DNA of 64,000 bases from Glaciihabitans arcticus (GTDB taxonomy: Bacteria; Actinomycetota; Actinomycetes; Actinomycetales; Microbacteriaceae), in contig NZ_SISG01000001.1 in the NCBI RefSeq assembly GCF_004310685.1, forward strand, positions 744,001 to 808,000. The letters run 5' to 3'. The notes beneath the pieces were generated by a model. That model worked only from the letters and a program-made list of their open reading frames with translations. It had not been told where the DNA came from and did no database searches. The translations under genes and the position numbers were made by a program. Of this stretch, positions 43,741 through 55,861 are shown piece after piece; the first letter of the stretch is position 1, and every line of letters starts with the position of its first letter.

Positions 43741-44302
43741 CACCGTAACAACGGCCGGTAAAGCGCGAGTCAGCTACAGGGCTCTTGCGATACTGGCCGT
43801 TGTTGCTGTGTGCGTGTACCTGCTCGACCAGGTGAGCAAGTTCCTCGTCATTGAGAATCTCACCGAGGGAGTGACCGTCGACGTGATCGGCGAGTTCCTG
43901 CGCTTCACGTTCGTGCGCAATCCCGGCGCGGCGTTCTCGATCGGTACCGGCTCCACCTGGATCTTCGCGATCCTCGCCTCGGCCGTCGCAGTCTTCATCC
44001 TTGTGTTCGCGCGGCGCATCCGTTCGCTCGCGTGGGCCGGCCTGTTCGGCCTGCTGCTCGGTGGCAACCTGGGCAACCTGACAGACCGCCTGCTGCGCGA
44101 GCCGGGCTTCGGGACCGGGCACGTCATCGACTTCATCCAGGTCTACCTGTTCCCGGCGATCTTCAACATCGCCGACATCGCGATCGTCTCGAGCATGGGC
44201 CTGTTCATCATCCTCACCATTCGCGGCGTGCAGCTCGACGGCACCCGCGCCGTGCGCGACAAGAAGCACGACGACGCGGTCGAACCCGTCGACCCCGCAT
44301 AG
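43724..44302 (+). CDS. lspA: Lipoprotein signal peptidase
   Basis: An aspartic membrane protease with four helices that cleaves the signal peptide of prolipoproteins. [19 protein letters not shown] (catalytic Asp) and FNIADIAI (second Asp) are present. No ATG or GTG exists between the far-upstream GTG 43631 and the first transmembrane helix, so TTG 43724, inside the divIVA end, is the most likely start (192 residues). CtaC in this window is a predicted substrate lipoprotein. Confidence 0.88.
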   Translation: MPEPTDTVTTAGKARVSYRALAILAVVAVCVYLLDQVSKFLVIENLTEGVTVDVIGEFLRFTFVRNPGAAFSIGTGSTWIFAILASAVAVFILVFARRIRSLAWAGLFGLLLGGNLGNLTDRLLREPGFGTGHVIDFIQVYLFPAIFNIADIAIVSSMGLFIILTIRGVQLDGTRAVRDKKHDDAVEPVDPA

Positions 44303-44304
44303 CC

Positions 44305-45225
44305 ATGGAGACCCGCAGCCTTCCCGTTCCCGACGGTCTCGTCGGTGAGCGCGTCGACAGCGCCCTTGCGCGCCTGCTCGGCTTCTCCCGCACCTTTGCC
44401 GCCGAGGTGGCGGAGGCCGGGGGAGTGACCGCCGACGGCATCGTTCTCGGCAAGGGCGATCGCCTGCGCGCCGACCAGTTCCTCGAGGTGACGTGGGAGT
44501 CGAAGCAGGCTCCGGCCGTCGTTCCCGTGATCGTCTCCGACCTGACGATCGTGTACGACGACGACGACCTCGTGGTCATCGACAAGCCCGTGGGTGTGGC
44601 AGCGCACCCCTCCGTGGGTTGGGAGGGACCGACGGTCCTCGGCGCCCTGGCGGGTGCAGGATTCCGTATCTCCACCTCGGGTGCCTCGGAACGCGCGGGC
44701 ATCGTGCACCGCCTCGACGTCGGCACAAGCGGCCTGATGGTCGTCGCCAAGTCCGAGCGCGCGTACACCGAGCTCAAACGCCAGTTCCATGACCGCGAGG
44801 TCACCAAGATCTATCACGCGGTCGTGCAGGGGCATCCTGACCCGCTCGCAGGCACGATCGATGCACCGATCGGCCGCCATCCCGGCAGCTCGTGGAAGTT
44901 CGCGATCACCGCCGACGGCAAGGCGAGCGTCACGCACTACGAGACGCTCGAGGCATTCCCATCGGCGTCCCTTCTCGAGATCCACCTCGAGACCGGTCGC
45001 ACGCACCAGATTCGGGTGCACATGGCCGCGCAGCGTCATCCCTGTGTCGGAGACGCCATGTACGGCGCCGACCCGACGATCAGCGCGCGCCTCGGCCTCG
45101 GCCGCCAGTGGCTGCACGCCAAGAAGCTCGGCCTGACCCACCCGTCGAGCGGCCAGTGGGTCGAGTTCGAGACGACGTATCCGGCCGACCTGCAGCACGC
45201 GCTCGACGTTCTTCGCGACGTGTAG
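44305..45225 (+). CDS. RluA-family 23S rRNA pseudouridine synthase (RluD-like)
   Basis: A 306-residue enzyme with an N-terminal S4 RNA-binding domain (about 12-70) and a catalytic domain bearing the RluA signature [18 protein letters not shown] with the catalytic Asp. [13 protein letters not shown] and [11 protein letters not shown] are also conserved. It follows lspA by 2 nt, the common lspA-rluD arrangement. The exact uridine targets are not determinable by eye. Confidence 0.92.
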   Translation: METRSLPVPDGLVGERVDSALARLLGFSRTFAAEVAEAGGVTADGIVLGKGDRLRADQFLEVTWESKQAPAVVPVIVSDLTIVYDDDDLVVIDKPVGVAAHPSVGWEGPTVLGALAGAGFRISTSGASERAGIVHRLDVGTSGLMVVAKSERAYTELKRQFHDREVTKIYHAVVQGHPDPLAGTIDAPIGRHPGSSWKFAITADGKASVTHYETLEAFPSASLLEIHLETGRTHQIRVHMAAQRHPCVGDAMYGADPTISARLGLGRQWLHAKKLGLTHPSSGQWVEFETTYPADLQHALDVLRDV

Positions 45226-45294
45226 CGCGTCGCCAGCGCGTGGCCCCGTCGGGGCTTAAGCTTGAAACCCACCCACGGCTAGTCGGAGACGTTT

Positions 45295-48837
<3,543 letters not shown>

Positions 48838-48881
48838 CGCCTCGCTCGGGCCCGCGACGCCTCCGAACTCGCGACTGACCG

Positions 48882-48943
48882 GTCGAGTTGCCCGAAGACG
48901 TCCCCCGGCAGCCCGATCAGGCAGCAGAGCAGGGCAACTCGAC
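48882..48943. repeat. Inverted repeat between convergent dnaE and flavin reductase genes
   Basis: GTCGAGTTGCCC (48882-48893) and GGGCAACTCGAC (48932-48943) are exact 12-nt complements with a 38-nt spacer. Flanking ACTGACC and CGTCACTG extend the pairing imperfectly. It may end transcription from both sides. The 165-nt gap holds no gene. Confidence 0.55.
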
Positions 48944-49002
48944 GCCCGTCACTGTCCAATGAGCCAGTGCGCAGAGGACCAGAACGCGCGAGTCGGCGAG
49001 CC

Positions 49003-49509
49003 CTAGAGCTTGAGCGGTCGGTGATACTCGCGCTCGTGGTACAGGAGCGCGTCATCCTCATCACCGAGTTCGCCGACCTCGATCTGGACCACGATCACGG
49101 CGTTGCTTGCAACAGGATGCACCTCGACGATGCTCCCGAGCATCCACGACGTCACGCCCTCGAGTATCGGCACCCCGTGCGGACCGGGCTTCCAGTGGTC
49201 GCCTTCGAAGCGCACGGAGTTGTCGGCGGCGAGCTTCACGGCGAGGTGCCGCGAGCGCGGGCCGAGCGTGTGGATCGCGACCCGGTTGCCCACAGTCATG
49301 GCGGGCCAGGCGCTCGAGACGCGGGCCATGTTGAAGGTGACGAGCGGGGGAGCGGCCGCGAGGGAGGCGACGGAGGTCGCGGTGAATCCGACCGGACGAC
49401 CGTCAGGCGCGAGCGACGTCACCGCGGCGACGCCGGCCGCGTGCCGTCGGAAGGCCTGCTTGAACGCATCGGTGGCTGCGTCGTTGTCCGCGAACAGTGG
49501 ATCGTTCAT
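49003..49509 (-). CDS. Flavin reductase family protein
   Basis: A 168-residue FMN-binding split-barrel protein (HpaC/FRP type). FRRHAAGVAAVTSLAPDGRP, GFTATSVASLAAAPPLVTF and a C-terminal YHEREYH match the family, which supplies reduced flavin to monooxygenases or acts as an oxidoreductase. No monooxygenase gene is adjacent, so the partner is unknown. Start ATG 49509. Confidence 0.85.
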   Translation of the reverse strand: MNDPLFADNDAATDAFKQAFRRHAAGVAAVTSLAPDGRPVGFTATSVASLAAAPPLVTFNMARVSSAWPAMTVGNRVAIHTLGPRSRHLAVKLAADNSVRFEGDHWKPGPHGVPILEGVTSWMLGSIVEVHPVASNAVIVVQIEVGELGDEDDALLYHEREYHRPLKL

Positions 49510-49595
49510 ACTCGGGTATCAATCTGCTGGGGTTACGCGGTATTCCCGGGAGGGAGCGATTGTGTCCGCGGCGCACAAACTAACATGGTCAGGCG

Positions 49596-50906
49596 ATGAT
49601 CCAGACAATCGATCTCCGGGGAACGAACCCGGTCCACACCAACCTTGCCTCCGTTGTGCCGCGCGCCCAGCTCGACGTCGCCGCGGCCACCGCGGTCGCC
49701 GAGGTGCTCATCTCCGACGTTCGCGAGCGGGGGAGCCTGGCCCTGCTCGAACAGGCGGAGCGCCTCGACGGTGTGCGGCCCCTCCAGGTGCGCATCCACG
49801 CCGAACAGATTACGAAGGCCGTTGCGGCCCTCGACCCGGCCGTGCGCGACGCCCTCGAGGGCGCGATCGAACGGGTGACCGCTGCATCGAAGGCGCAGCT
49901 GCCCCAGGCCACCGTGACGATGCTCGGCGACGGTGCGCAGGTTGTGCAGCGCTGGCAGCCGGTGTCCCGCGTGGGACTTTACGTGCCGGGCGGCAAGGCC
50001 GTCTACCCGTCGAGCGTGGTGATGAACGTGGTTCCCGCGCAGGTCGCCGGTGTCGCATCGATCGCCCTGGCCTCTCCGCCGCAGCGTGCCTTCGAGGGGT
50101 CCGTGCACCCCACCATCCTCGCCGCCGCCGGCCTGCTCGGCGTGGACGAGGTCTACGCCATGGGCGGCGCCGGCGCGATCGGCGCCCTCGCCTGGGGTGT
50201 GCCCGACCTGGGCCTCGACCCCGTGCAGGTCATCACCGGTCCCGGGAACGTCTACGTCGCGGCGGCCAAGCGTCTTGTGCGCGGGGTCGCGGGCATCGAC
50301 TCCGAGGCCGGCCCGACCGAGATTCTGATCATTGCGGATGCCACGGCGAACCCCTACCTCGTCGCCGCCGACCTCATCAGCCAGGCCGAACACGACGAGC
50401 TCGCGGCCGCGGTTCTCGTGACCGACTCGGAGCAGCTGGCGGAGTCCGTGCGCGCGGAGCTCGAGACGCTCGCGATCGCCACCCACCACGCGGTGCGCGT
50501 GCGCGAGGCCCTCGACGGCGTGCAGTCAGCGATCGTGCTCGTCGACTCCCTCGGCGACGCGGCGGCGTTCAGCAACGCCTACGGGCCCGAGCACCTCGAG
50601 ATCCAGACCGAACAGCCGGGCTCGGTGCTCGACCTGATCGACAACGCGGGGGCGATATTCCTCGGCGAGTTCTCGCCGGTGAGCCTCGGCGACTACCTCG
50701 CAGGATCCAACCACGTTCTGCCGACCGGTGGGCAGTCGCGCTTCTCCTCCGGGCTCGGCGCGTACACGTTCCTGCGCCCACAGCAGGTCATCAACTACGA
50801 CAGGGCAGCCCTCGCCGAGGTCGAAGCCCGCATCGTGGCGCTGAGCGGCGCGGAGGACCTTCCGGCTCACGGCGCGGCCGTCACGGCGCGGTTCGAGCAG
50901 CGATAG
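49596..50906 (+). CDS. hisD: Histidinol dehydrogenase
   Basis: A 436-residue zinc enzyme doing the last two oxidations of histidine synthesis. VGLYVPGGKAVYPSSVVMN, GAGAIGALAWG, TGPGNVYVAAAKR, SEAGPTEI, the zinc/catalytic SQAEHDE, and FSNAYGPEHLEI are present. TAACAT at 49581-49586 is a possible -10 close to ATG 49596. The rest of the his operon is not adjacent downstream; nrdR follows instead. Confidence 0.96.
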   Translation: MIQTIDLRGTNPVHTNLASVVPRAQLDVAAATAVAEVLISDVRERGSLALLEQAERLDGVRPLQVRIHAEQITKAVAALDPAVRDALEGAIERVTAASKAQLPQATVTMLGDGAQVVQRWQPVSRVGLYVPGGKAVYPSSVVMNVVPAQVAGVASIALASPPQRAFEGSVHPTILAAAGLLGVDEVYAMGGAGAIGALAWGVPDLGLDPVQVITGPGNVYVAAAKRLVRGVAGIDSEAGPTEILIIADATANPYLVAADLISQAEHDELAAAVLVTDSEQLAESVRAELETLAIATHHAVRVREALDGVQSAIVLVDSLGDAAAFSNAYGPEHLEIQTEQPGSVLDLIDNAGAIFLGEFSPVSLGDYLAGSNHVLPTGGQSRFSSGLGAYTFLRPQQVINYDRAALAEVEARIVALSGAEDLPAHGAAVTARFEQR

Positions 50907-50932
50907 GGTCACAGCGCTACGCTTGACCCACC

Positions 50933-51412
50933 ATGTTCTGCCCCTTCTGCCGTTATCCCGATAGCCGCGTCATCGACTCGAGGACGAGCGATGACGGCCT
51001 GTCGATCCGCCGCCGCCGCCAGTGCCCCGACTGCGGCAGGCGGTTCAGCACGAATGAGACCGCGAGCCTCAGCGTCATCAAACGCAACGGCGTCGTCGAG
51101 CCGTTCAGCCGCGAGAAGATCGTGAGCGGAGTACGCAAGGCGTGCCAGGGCCGCCCGGTCACCGACACCGACCTCGCCGTGCTCGCCCAAAAGGTCGAGG
51201 AGGCGATCCGCGCAACAGGTGCCGCCCAGATCGAGGCGAACGACATCGGCCTGTCGATCCTCCCGCCGCTCAAGGAACTCGACGAAGTCGCCTACCTGCG
51301 CTTCGCGAGCGTCTACCAGGCCTTCGACTCCCTCGAGGACTTCGAGTCGGCCATCACGCTGCTGCGCACGGACCACGACACCCGTGTCGACGCGCCGACA
51401 CAAGACCTGTAA
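50933..51412 (+). CDS. nrdR: Ribonucleotide reductase transcriptional repressor NrdR
   Basis: A 159-residue repressor. Zinc ribbon with C3, C6, C31 and C34, then an ATP-cone domain (about 49-139: [20 protein letters not shown]). It senses ATP/dATP and represses nrd operons through NrdR boxes, none of which were recognised in this window. TACGCT at 50918-50923 lies 9 nt before ATG 50933. Confidence 0.96.
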   Translation: MFCPFCRYPDSRVIDSRTSDDGLSIRRRRQCPDCGRRFSTNETASLSVIKRNGVVEPFSREKIVSGVRKACQGRPVTDTDLAVLAQKVEEAIRATGAAQIEANDIGLSILPPLKELDEVAYLRFASVYQAFDSLEDFESAITLLRTDHDTRVDAPTQDL

Positions 51413-51414
51413 CC

Positions 51415-52437
51415 GTGTACCCGTTCCTCTTCACGCACTTTCTCGCGCGCCTCGACGCGGAGCGAGCCCACCACCTCGCCTTTGTGGTGATTCGCGCGGT
51501 TCCCGTGGTCGGTGCCGCGGTGCGCGCCTTCACGCGTCCAGCGCCGTCCCTCGCGGTGCACACCCTCGGTCTCGACTTCCCGTCGCCGTTCGGCCTCGCG
51601 GCGGGCTTCGACAAGGACGGCAAGGGTATTCGCGGCCTCGGCCAGCTCGGCTTCGGACACGTCGAGGTCGGCACGCTCACCGCCGTCGCCCAGCAGGGCA
51701 ACCCCTCGCCGCGCCTGTTCCGGCTGATCGCCGACCGCGCCGTCATCAACCGCATGGGCTTCAACAACGAGGGCGCGTCCGCGGCGGCTCCGCGCATCGC
51801 CGTCGAGGCGGCACGGCACATCCGCCCTATCATCGGAATCAACATCGGCAAGTCGCGTGTCGTCGAGGTGGACGACGCGATCGACGACTATCTCGAGAGC
51901 ACACGCGAGCTCGCCCCGCATGCCGACTACCTCGTCGTGAATGTGAGCTCGCCGAACACCCCGGGGCTTCGCGGCCTCCAGGAACTCGACAAGCTCGCAC
52001 CACTGCTGAAGGCCGTGCAGGCCGAGGCGGGCGCGGTTCCCGTACTCGTCAAGATCGCACCGGATCTCGCTGACGCCGAGGTCGAACGCATCGCCCAGCT
52101 CGCGATCGACACCGGACTCTCGGGAATCATCGCCACGAACACGACGCTCTCCCGCGCGAACCTGCTCACCGACGCGGGTGTCGTCGAAGCGGCCGGCGCC
52201 GGCGGCCTCTCCGGCGCACCTCTCGCCGCTCGCTCGCTCGAGGTGCTGCGCCTCGTGCGGTCGCTTGTTCCCACGGACTTCTGTGTCATCTCCGCAGGAG
52301 GCATCGAGACGGCGGCGGATGTCGCGACTCGCCTCGAAGCGGGAGCAACGCTCGTTCAGGGCTACACCGGTTTCCTCTACCGCGGCCCGCTCTGGGCACG
52401 GCAGATCAACCGGGGACTCGCGAAACTGAAGTCCTAA
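51415..52437 (+). CDS. pyrD: Quinone-dependent dihydroorotate dehydrogenase (class 2)
   Basis: A 340-residue FMN enzyme of pyrimidine synthesis. An N-terminal membrane-associating helix (about 1-40) precedes the barrel; PFGLAAGFDKDGK, RMGFNNEGA, NVSSPNTPGLR with catalytic Ser179, and SAGGIETAADVATRLEAGA. The N-terminal extension and catalytic Ser (not Cys) define class 2. GTG 51415 is 2 nt after nrdR. The stop interlocks with that of the DUF3043 gene (CTAA). Confidence 0.95.
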   Translation: MYPFLFTHFLARLDAERAHHLAFVVIRAVPVVGAAVRAFTRPAPSLAVHTLGLDFPSPFGLAAGFDKDGKGIRGLGQLGFGHVEVGTLTAVAQQGNPSPRLFRLIADRAVINRMGFNNEGASAAAPRIAVEAARHIRPIIGINIGKSRVVEVDDAIDDYLESTRELAPHADYLVVNVSSPNTPGLRGLQELDKLAPLLKAVQAEAGAVPVLVKIAPDLADAEVERIAQLAIDTGLSGIIATNTTLSRANLLTDAGVVEAAGAGGLSGAPLAARSLEVLRLVRSLVPTDFCVISAGGIETAADVATRLEAGATLVQGYTGFLYRGPLWARQINRGLAKLKS

Positions 52438-53015
52438 GAGGGCCAGTCGCCGCGCTTCTGCTGCGGCTTCGGCAGGCGCATCTGGCGCAGCTGCATGGCG
52501 CGCACGCCCGCGTACCAGCGAACACCCGACTCGACCTTGGAGACACCGAACTTCTCGCCGAGGCGCTTGCGGATCGAGCGGCCCAGGAAGAAGATGTCGA
52601 CCGCGGCGACGAGCAGGAACAGCCAGAGCAGCACGATGGTGATGAGGGCGATCTCGGGCTGCGGGAAGACCGAGAGGATGATGATGACCACGAGGATGGG
52701 CAACATAAACTCGCCGACGCTCGTGCGTGCATCGACGTAATCCCGAATGAAGCGCTTCTGGGCGCCGCGGTCACGCAGCGGCATGTACTTCTCGACGCCG
52801 TTCGAGTACCCGATGCGCTGCTTCTCACGCTCAATCTGCATGGCCGCCTTGGCGACCTTGCGGCCCTCGGCGCGGTCGTTGGTGACGAGCGGACGCTTGC
52901 GCGCGGCCTCGACCTCCTTGCGCGTCGGCGTGGGCCGACCCTTGCCGGCGAGGGTGTCGGGGGTGAGGTCGGGGGAGGGCTCGTCGTTCGACGTGCCCTG
53001 CGTGTTCTTTGCCAC
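52434..53015 (-). CDS. DUF3043 membrane protein
   Basis: A 193-residue actinobacterial protein: a polar N-terminus with PTPTRKEVEAARKRPLV, then RDYVDARTSVGEF, two transmembrane helices (about 104-145) and a basic C-terminal tail. These match DUF3043. Function unknown. GTG 53015 with AAGGA upstream. Convergent with pyrD, overlapping by 4 nt, and divergent from the dipeptidase gene. Confidence 0.88.
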   Translation of the reverse strand: MAKNTQGTSNDEPSPDLTPDTLAGKGRPTPTRKEVEAARKRPLVTNDRAEGRKVAKAAMQIEREKQRIGYSNGVEKYMPLRDRGAQKRFIRDYVDARTSVGEFMLPILVVIIILSVFPQPEIALITIVLLWLFLLVAAVDIFFLGRSIRKRLGEKFGVSKVESGVRWYAGVRAMQLRQMRLPKPQQKRGDWPS

Positions 53016-53043
53016 GGTGAAGTCCTTGCGATCGGGGTCGACT

Positions 53044-53049
53044 TAAGAT
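53044..53049 (+). promoter_or_regulatory. Putative -10 element (TAAGAT) for leaderless dipeptidase mRNA
   Basis: TAAGAT, 7 nt, then ATG 53057, without a Shine-Dalgarno sequence. Confidence 0.55.
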
Positions 53050-53056
53050 TACCTCC

Positions 53057-54469
53057 ATGACAGTTTCCGACCAGACACCCGCGTCCGCGCATCCCGCCCT
53101 CGAGAACCTCAAGGAGGCGGTGCAGTTGGGCCTGCCGTCGGCGATCGCCGACCTCTCCAACCTCGTGCGCATCCCCTCCGTCTCGTGGGACGGCTTCGAC
53201 CCCGCCCACGTCGCAGCCAGCGCCGACGCGGTCAAGGCTCTCGTCGAGGGTCTCGGCGTCTTCGACTCCGTCGAGGTCTCGCGCGCCGAGATCGGCGACA
53301 CCGGCACCCTCGGCCAGCCGGCTGTGCTCGCGACCCGCGCGGCCCGCAACGGTCGACCGACGATCCTGCTCTACGCGCACCACGACGTGCAGCCCCCCGG
53401 AAAGGACGAGCAGTGGGACTCGCTGCCGTTCGAGCCGACCGTGCGCGGCGACCGCCTGTACGGCCGTGGCGCCGCCGACGACAAGGCTGGAGTGATGGCG
53501 CACATCGCGTCGATCCGCGCCCTCGTCGAGGTTGCGGGAAGTGACTTCGACCTCGGGCTCGCCGTCTTCATCGAGGGCGAGGAGGAGTTCGGCTCCCGCT
53601 CGTTCAAGAACTTCCTCGTGCAGCACCAGGACCAGTTGCGGGCCAACGTGATCGTCGTCGCCGACTCGGACAACTGGAACACCGAGACCCCCGCCCTCAC
53701 CGTGGGGCTGCGCGGCAACGTCACCTTCAAGCTCGAGGTATCGACTCTTGCGCATGCCTCGCACTCCGGCATGTTCGGCGGAGCCGTGCCCGACGCGATG
53801 CTCGCCACGATCAAGCTCCTCGCCACGCTGCATGATGAGGATGGCGCGGTCGCTGTCGAGGGACTGACCTCGTACAACGGCGAGACCCCCGCGTACAGCG
53901 AAGAGCAGTTGCGCGAAGAGGCCGGCCTGCTGGATGGCGTGAGCTCCGTCGGCCGCGGGTCGATCCTCAGCCGCATCTGGTCCCAGCCGGCCATCACCAT
54001 CACCGGAATCGATGCACCGACCGTGCAGAACGCCTCCAACACGCTCACGCCGAGCGTGACGGTGAAGCTCAGCGCGCGCATCGCCCCCGGCCAGACCGCC
54101 GCAGACGCCTACGTCGCGCTCGAAAAGCACGTGCGGGAGCACGCCCCCTTCGGCGCACACGTCGAGATTTCGGACGTCGACCGCGGCAATCCCTTCCTCG
54201 TGGACACCACCGGGTGGGCCGCCACCGATGCCAAGGCAGCGATGCATGAGGCCTGGGGTGTCGAGCCGGTCGAAATGGGTGTGGGCGGGTCCATCCCGTT
54301 CATCGCCGACCTGGTCGAGCTGTTCGAGGACGCGCAGATTTTGGTGACCGGTGTAGAGGACCCCGATTCCCGCGCCCACAGCCCGAACGAGTCGCTGCAC
54401 CTGGGCGTTTTCCAACGCGCCATCCTCACCGAGGCCGTGCTGCTGGCAAAGCTCAACGACCGCGCGTAG
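53057..54469 (+). CDS. M20-family dipeptidase
   Basis: A 470-residue metallopeptidase. Metal ligands in YAHHDVQPPG and YGRGAADDKAG, catalytic EGEEEFGS, and an interrupting lid/dimerisation domain with HSGMFGGAVPD. It resembles cytosolic dipeptidases that hydrolyse peptide bonds to recycle amino acids. The Fe-S carrier gene follows after 9 nt. Confidence 0.92.
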   Translation: MTVSDQTPASAHPALENLKEAVQLGLPSAIADLSNLVRIPSVSWDGFDPAHVAASADAVKALVEGLGVFDSVEVSRAEIGDTGTLGQPAVLATRAARNGRPTILLYAHHDVQPPGKDEQWDSLPFEPTVRGDRLYGRGAADDKAGVMAHIASIRALVEVAGSDFDLGLAVFIEGEEEFGSRSFKNFLVQHQDQLRANVIVVADSDNWNTETPALTVGLRGNVTFKLEVSTLAHASHSGMFGGAVPDAMLATIKLLATLHDEDGAVAVEGLTSYNGETPAYSEEQLREEAGLLDGVSSVGRGSILSRIWSQPAITITGIDAPTVQNASNTLTPSVTVKLSARIAPGQTAADAYVALEKHVREHAPFGAHVEISDVDRGNPFLVDTTGWAATDAKAAMHEAWGVEPVEMGVGGSIPFIADLVELFEDAQILVTGVEDPDSRAHSPNESLHLGVFQRAILTEAVLLAKLNDRA

Positions 54470-54478
54470 GATTAAGCC

Positions 54479-54850
54479 ATGACCGACACGACACTCACCA
54501 GCCCCGCGCCCTCCACTGCCGCCCACGGCGTCGGTCTCAGCGATGCGGCAGCCGACAAGGTGCGCAGCCTGCTCGTGCAGGAGGGTCGCGACGACCTCCG
54601 CCTGCGCGTCGCCGTTCAGCCCGGGGGCTGCTCGGGTCTCATCTACCAGCTCTACTTCGACGAGCGCATGCTCGACGGTGACGCCACCGTCGAGTTCGCC
54701 GACGGTGTCGAGGTCGTCGTCGACAAGATGAGCGTGCCGTATCTCGACGGTGCCTCGATCGACTTCGAGGACACCATCCAGAAGCAGGGCTTCACGATCG
54801 ACAACCCGAACGCCGCGGGCAGCTGCGCATGTGGGGACTCGTTCCACTAG
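54479..54850 (+). CDS. A-type Fe-S cluster carrier (ErpA/HesB family)
   Basis: A 123-residue A-type carrier with the three conserved cysteines C51 (GGCSG), C116 and C118 (SCACG). It transfers Fe-S clusters to apoproteins; the Rieske protein QcrA is a plausible client. In many actinobacteria this gene also precedes ctaC. A strong terminator follows at 54895. Confidence 0.93.
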   Translation: MTDTTLTSPAPSTAAHGVGLSDAAADKVRSLLVQEGRDDLRLRVAVQPGGCSGLIYQLYFDERMLDGDATVEFADGVEVVVDKMSVPYLDGASIDFEDTIQKQGFTIDNPNAAGSCACGDSFH

Positions 54851-54894
54851 ATCAGGTCACTTTCTCCCGGGAAAAGCGGGAGACACGATCGCTG

Positions 54895-54924
54895 AGGCGC
54901 CGACCGGGAGGTCGGCGCCTCTTT
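54895..54924 (+). terminator. Intrinsic terminator between the Fe-S carrier gene and ctaC
   Basis: Perfect 11-bp stem AGGCGCCGACC/GGTCGGCGCCT with GGGA loop, followed by CTTTC. Confidence 0.85.
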
Positions 54925-54976
54925 CGTCGTTATAGACTGGCGAGGTATTTAGTCCGCGTCATCCGAGAGGTCACAG

Positions 54977-55855
54977 GTGCGCTCGAACCGCCGTTTACGA
55001 TGGGTAGCAATTCCGGTTGCGCTCTCCCTCTCTGGCATACTCGCCGGCTGTACAGCCGAACAGCAGCGAGGCTTTTTGCCCGGTGGCCCCGACGTCACCA
55101 ACCACACTTCCGAGGTCATCGGCCTCTGGGTCACCTCGTGGATCGTGCTCCTCATCGTGGGTCTCATCACGTGGGGTCTCGTCATCTGGGCAGCGGTCGT
55201 CTACCGACGTCGCAAGGGCCACACGGGCTTCCCCGTGCAGATGCGCTACAACCTGCCGATCGAGATCTTCTACACGATCGTGCCGCTCATTCTCGTGCTG
55301 GGCTTCTTCGCCTTCACCGCGCGTGACCAGGCATCAATCGAGGCGGACCCGGGTAACCCCGACGTCAAGATCGAGGTCTTCGGCAAGCGCTGGGCGTGGG
55401 ACTTCAACTATCTCAACGAGAACGTCTACAGCGCAGGCATCCAGGCCCAGGAGCTCGACGAGGGCCCAAACGGTGACAGCGTCGACCTCGATTCCCTTCC
55501 CGAGCTGGTTCTCCCGGTCAACGCCAAGGTGCAGATCGACATCGAGTCACGCGACGTGCTGCACTCGTTCTGGATCATCGACTTCCTCTACAAGAAGGAC
55601 ATGGTTCCCGGCAAGACGAACCACTGGTACTTCGTCCCCACCAAGGAGGGCGTCTACCAGGGCAAGTGTGCCGAGCTGTGCGGCGAGTACCACTCGCTCA
55701 TGCTCTTCCAGGTGCGCGTCGTCTCGCAGGCGGAGTACGACGAGTACATCGAGTCTCTGAAGGATGCCGGCCAGACCGGTCGCCTCGACGCCAGCTACAA
55801 CACGAACACGAACCTGCCGGGCACCGGCGGCCGTGAAGTCGAACACGAGGAGTAA
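54977..55855 (+). CDS. ctaC: Cytochrome c oxidase subunit II
   Basis: A 292-residue lipoprotein subunit of the aa3 oxidase. Signal peptide with lipobox LAGC (Cys25), two transmembrane helices (about 47-70 and 93-113), then the cupredoxin domain with CuA ligands H (VLHSFW) and CAELCGEYHSLM. It receives electrons from cytochrome c domains of QcrC in the actinobacterial supercomplex. GTG 54977 follows GAGAGGT. Confidence 0.96.
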   Translation: MRSNRRLRWVAIPVALSLSGILAGCTAEQQRGFLPGGPDVTNHTSEVIGLWVTSWIVLLIVGLITWGLVIWAAVVYRRRKGHTGFPVQMRYNLPIEIFYTIVPLILVLGFFAFTARDQASIEADPGNPDVKIEVFGKRWAWDFNYLNENVYSAGIQAQELDEGPNGDSVDLDSLPELVLPVNAKVQIDIESRDVLHSFWIIDFLYKKDMVPGKTNHWYFVPTKEGVYQGKCAELCGEYHSLMLFQVRVVSQAEYDEYIESLKDAGQTGRLDASYNTNTNLPGTGGREVEHEE

Positions 55856-55861
55856 GCCCGA

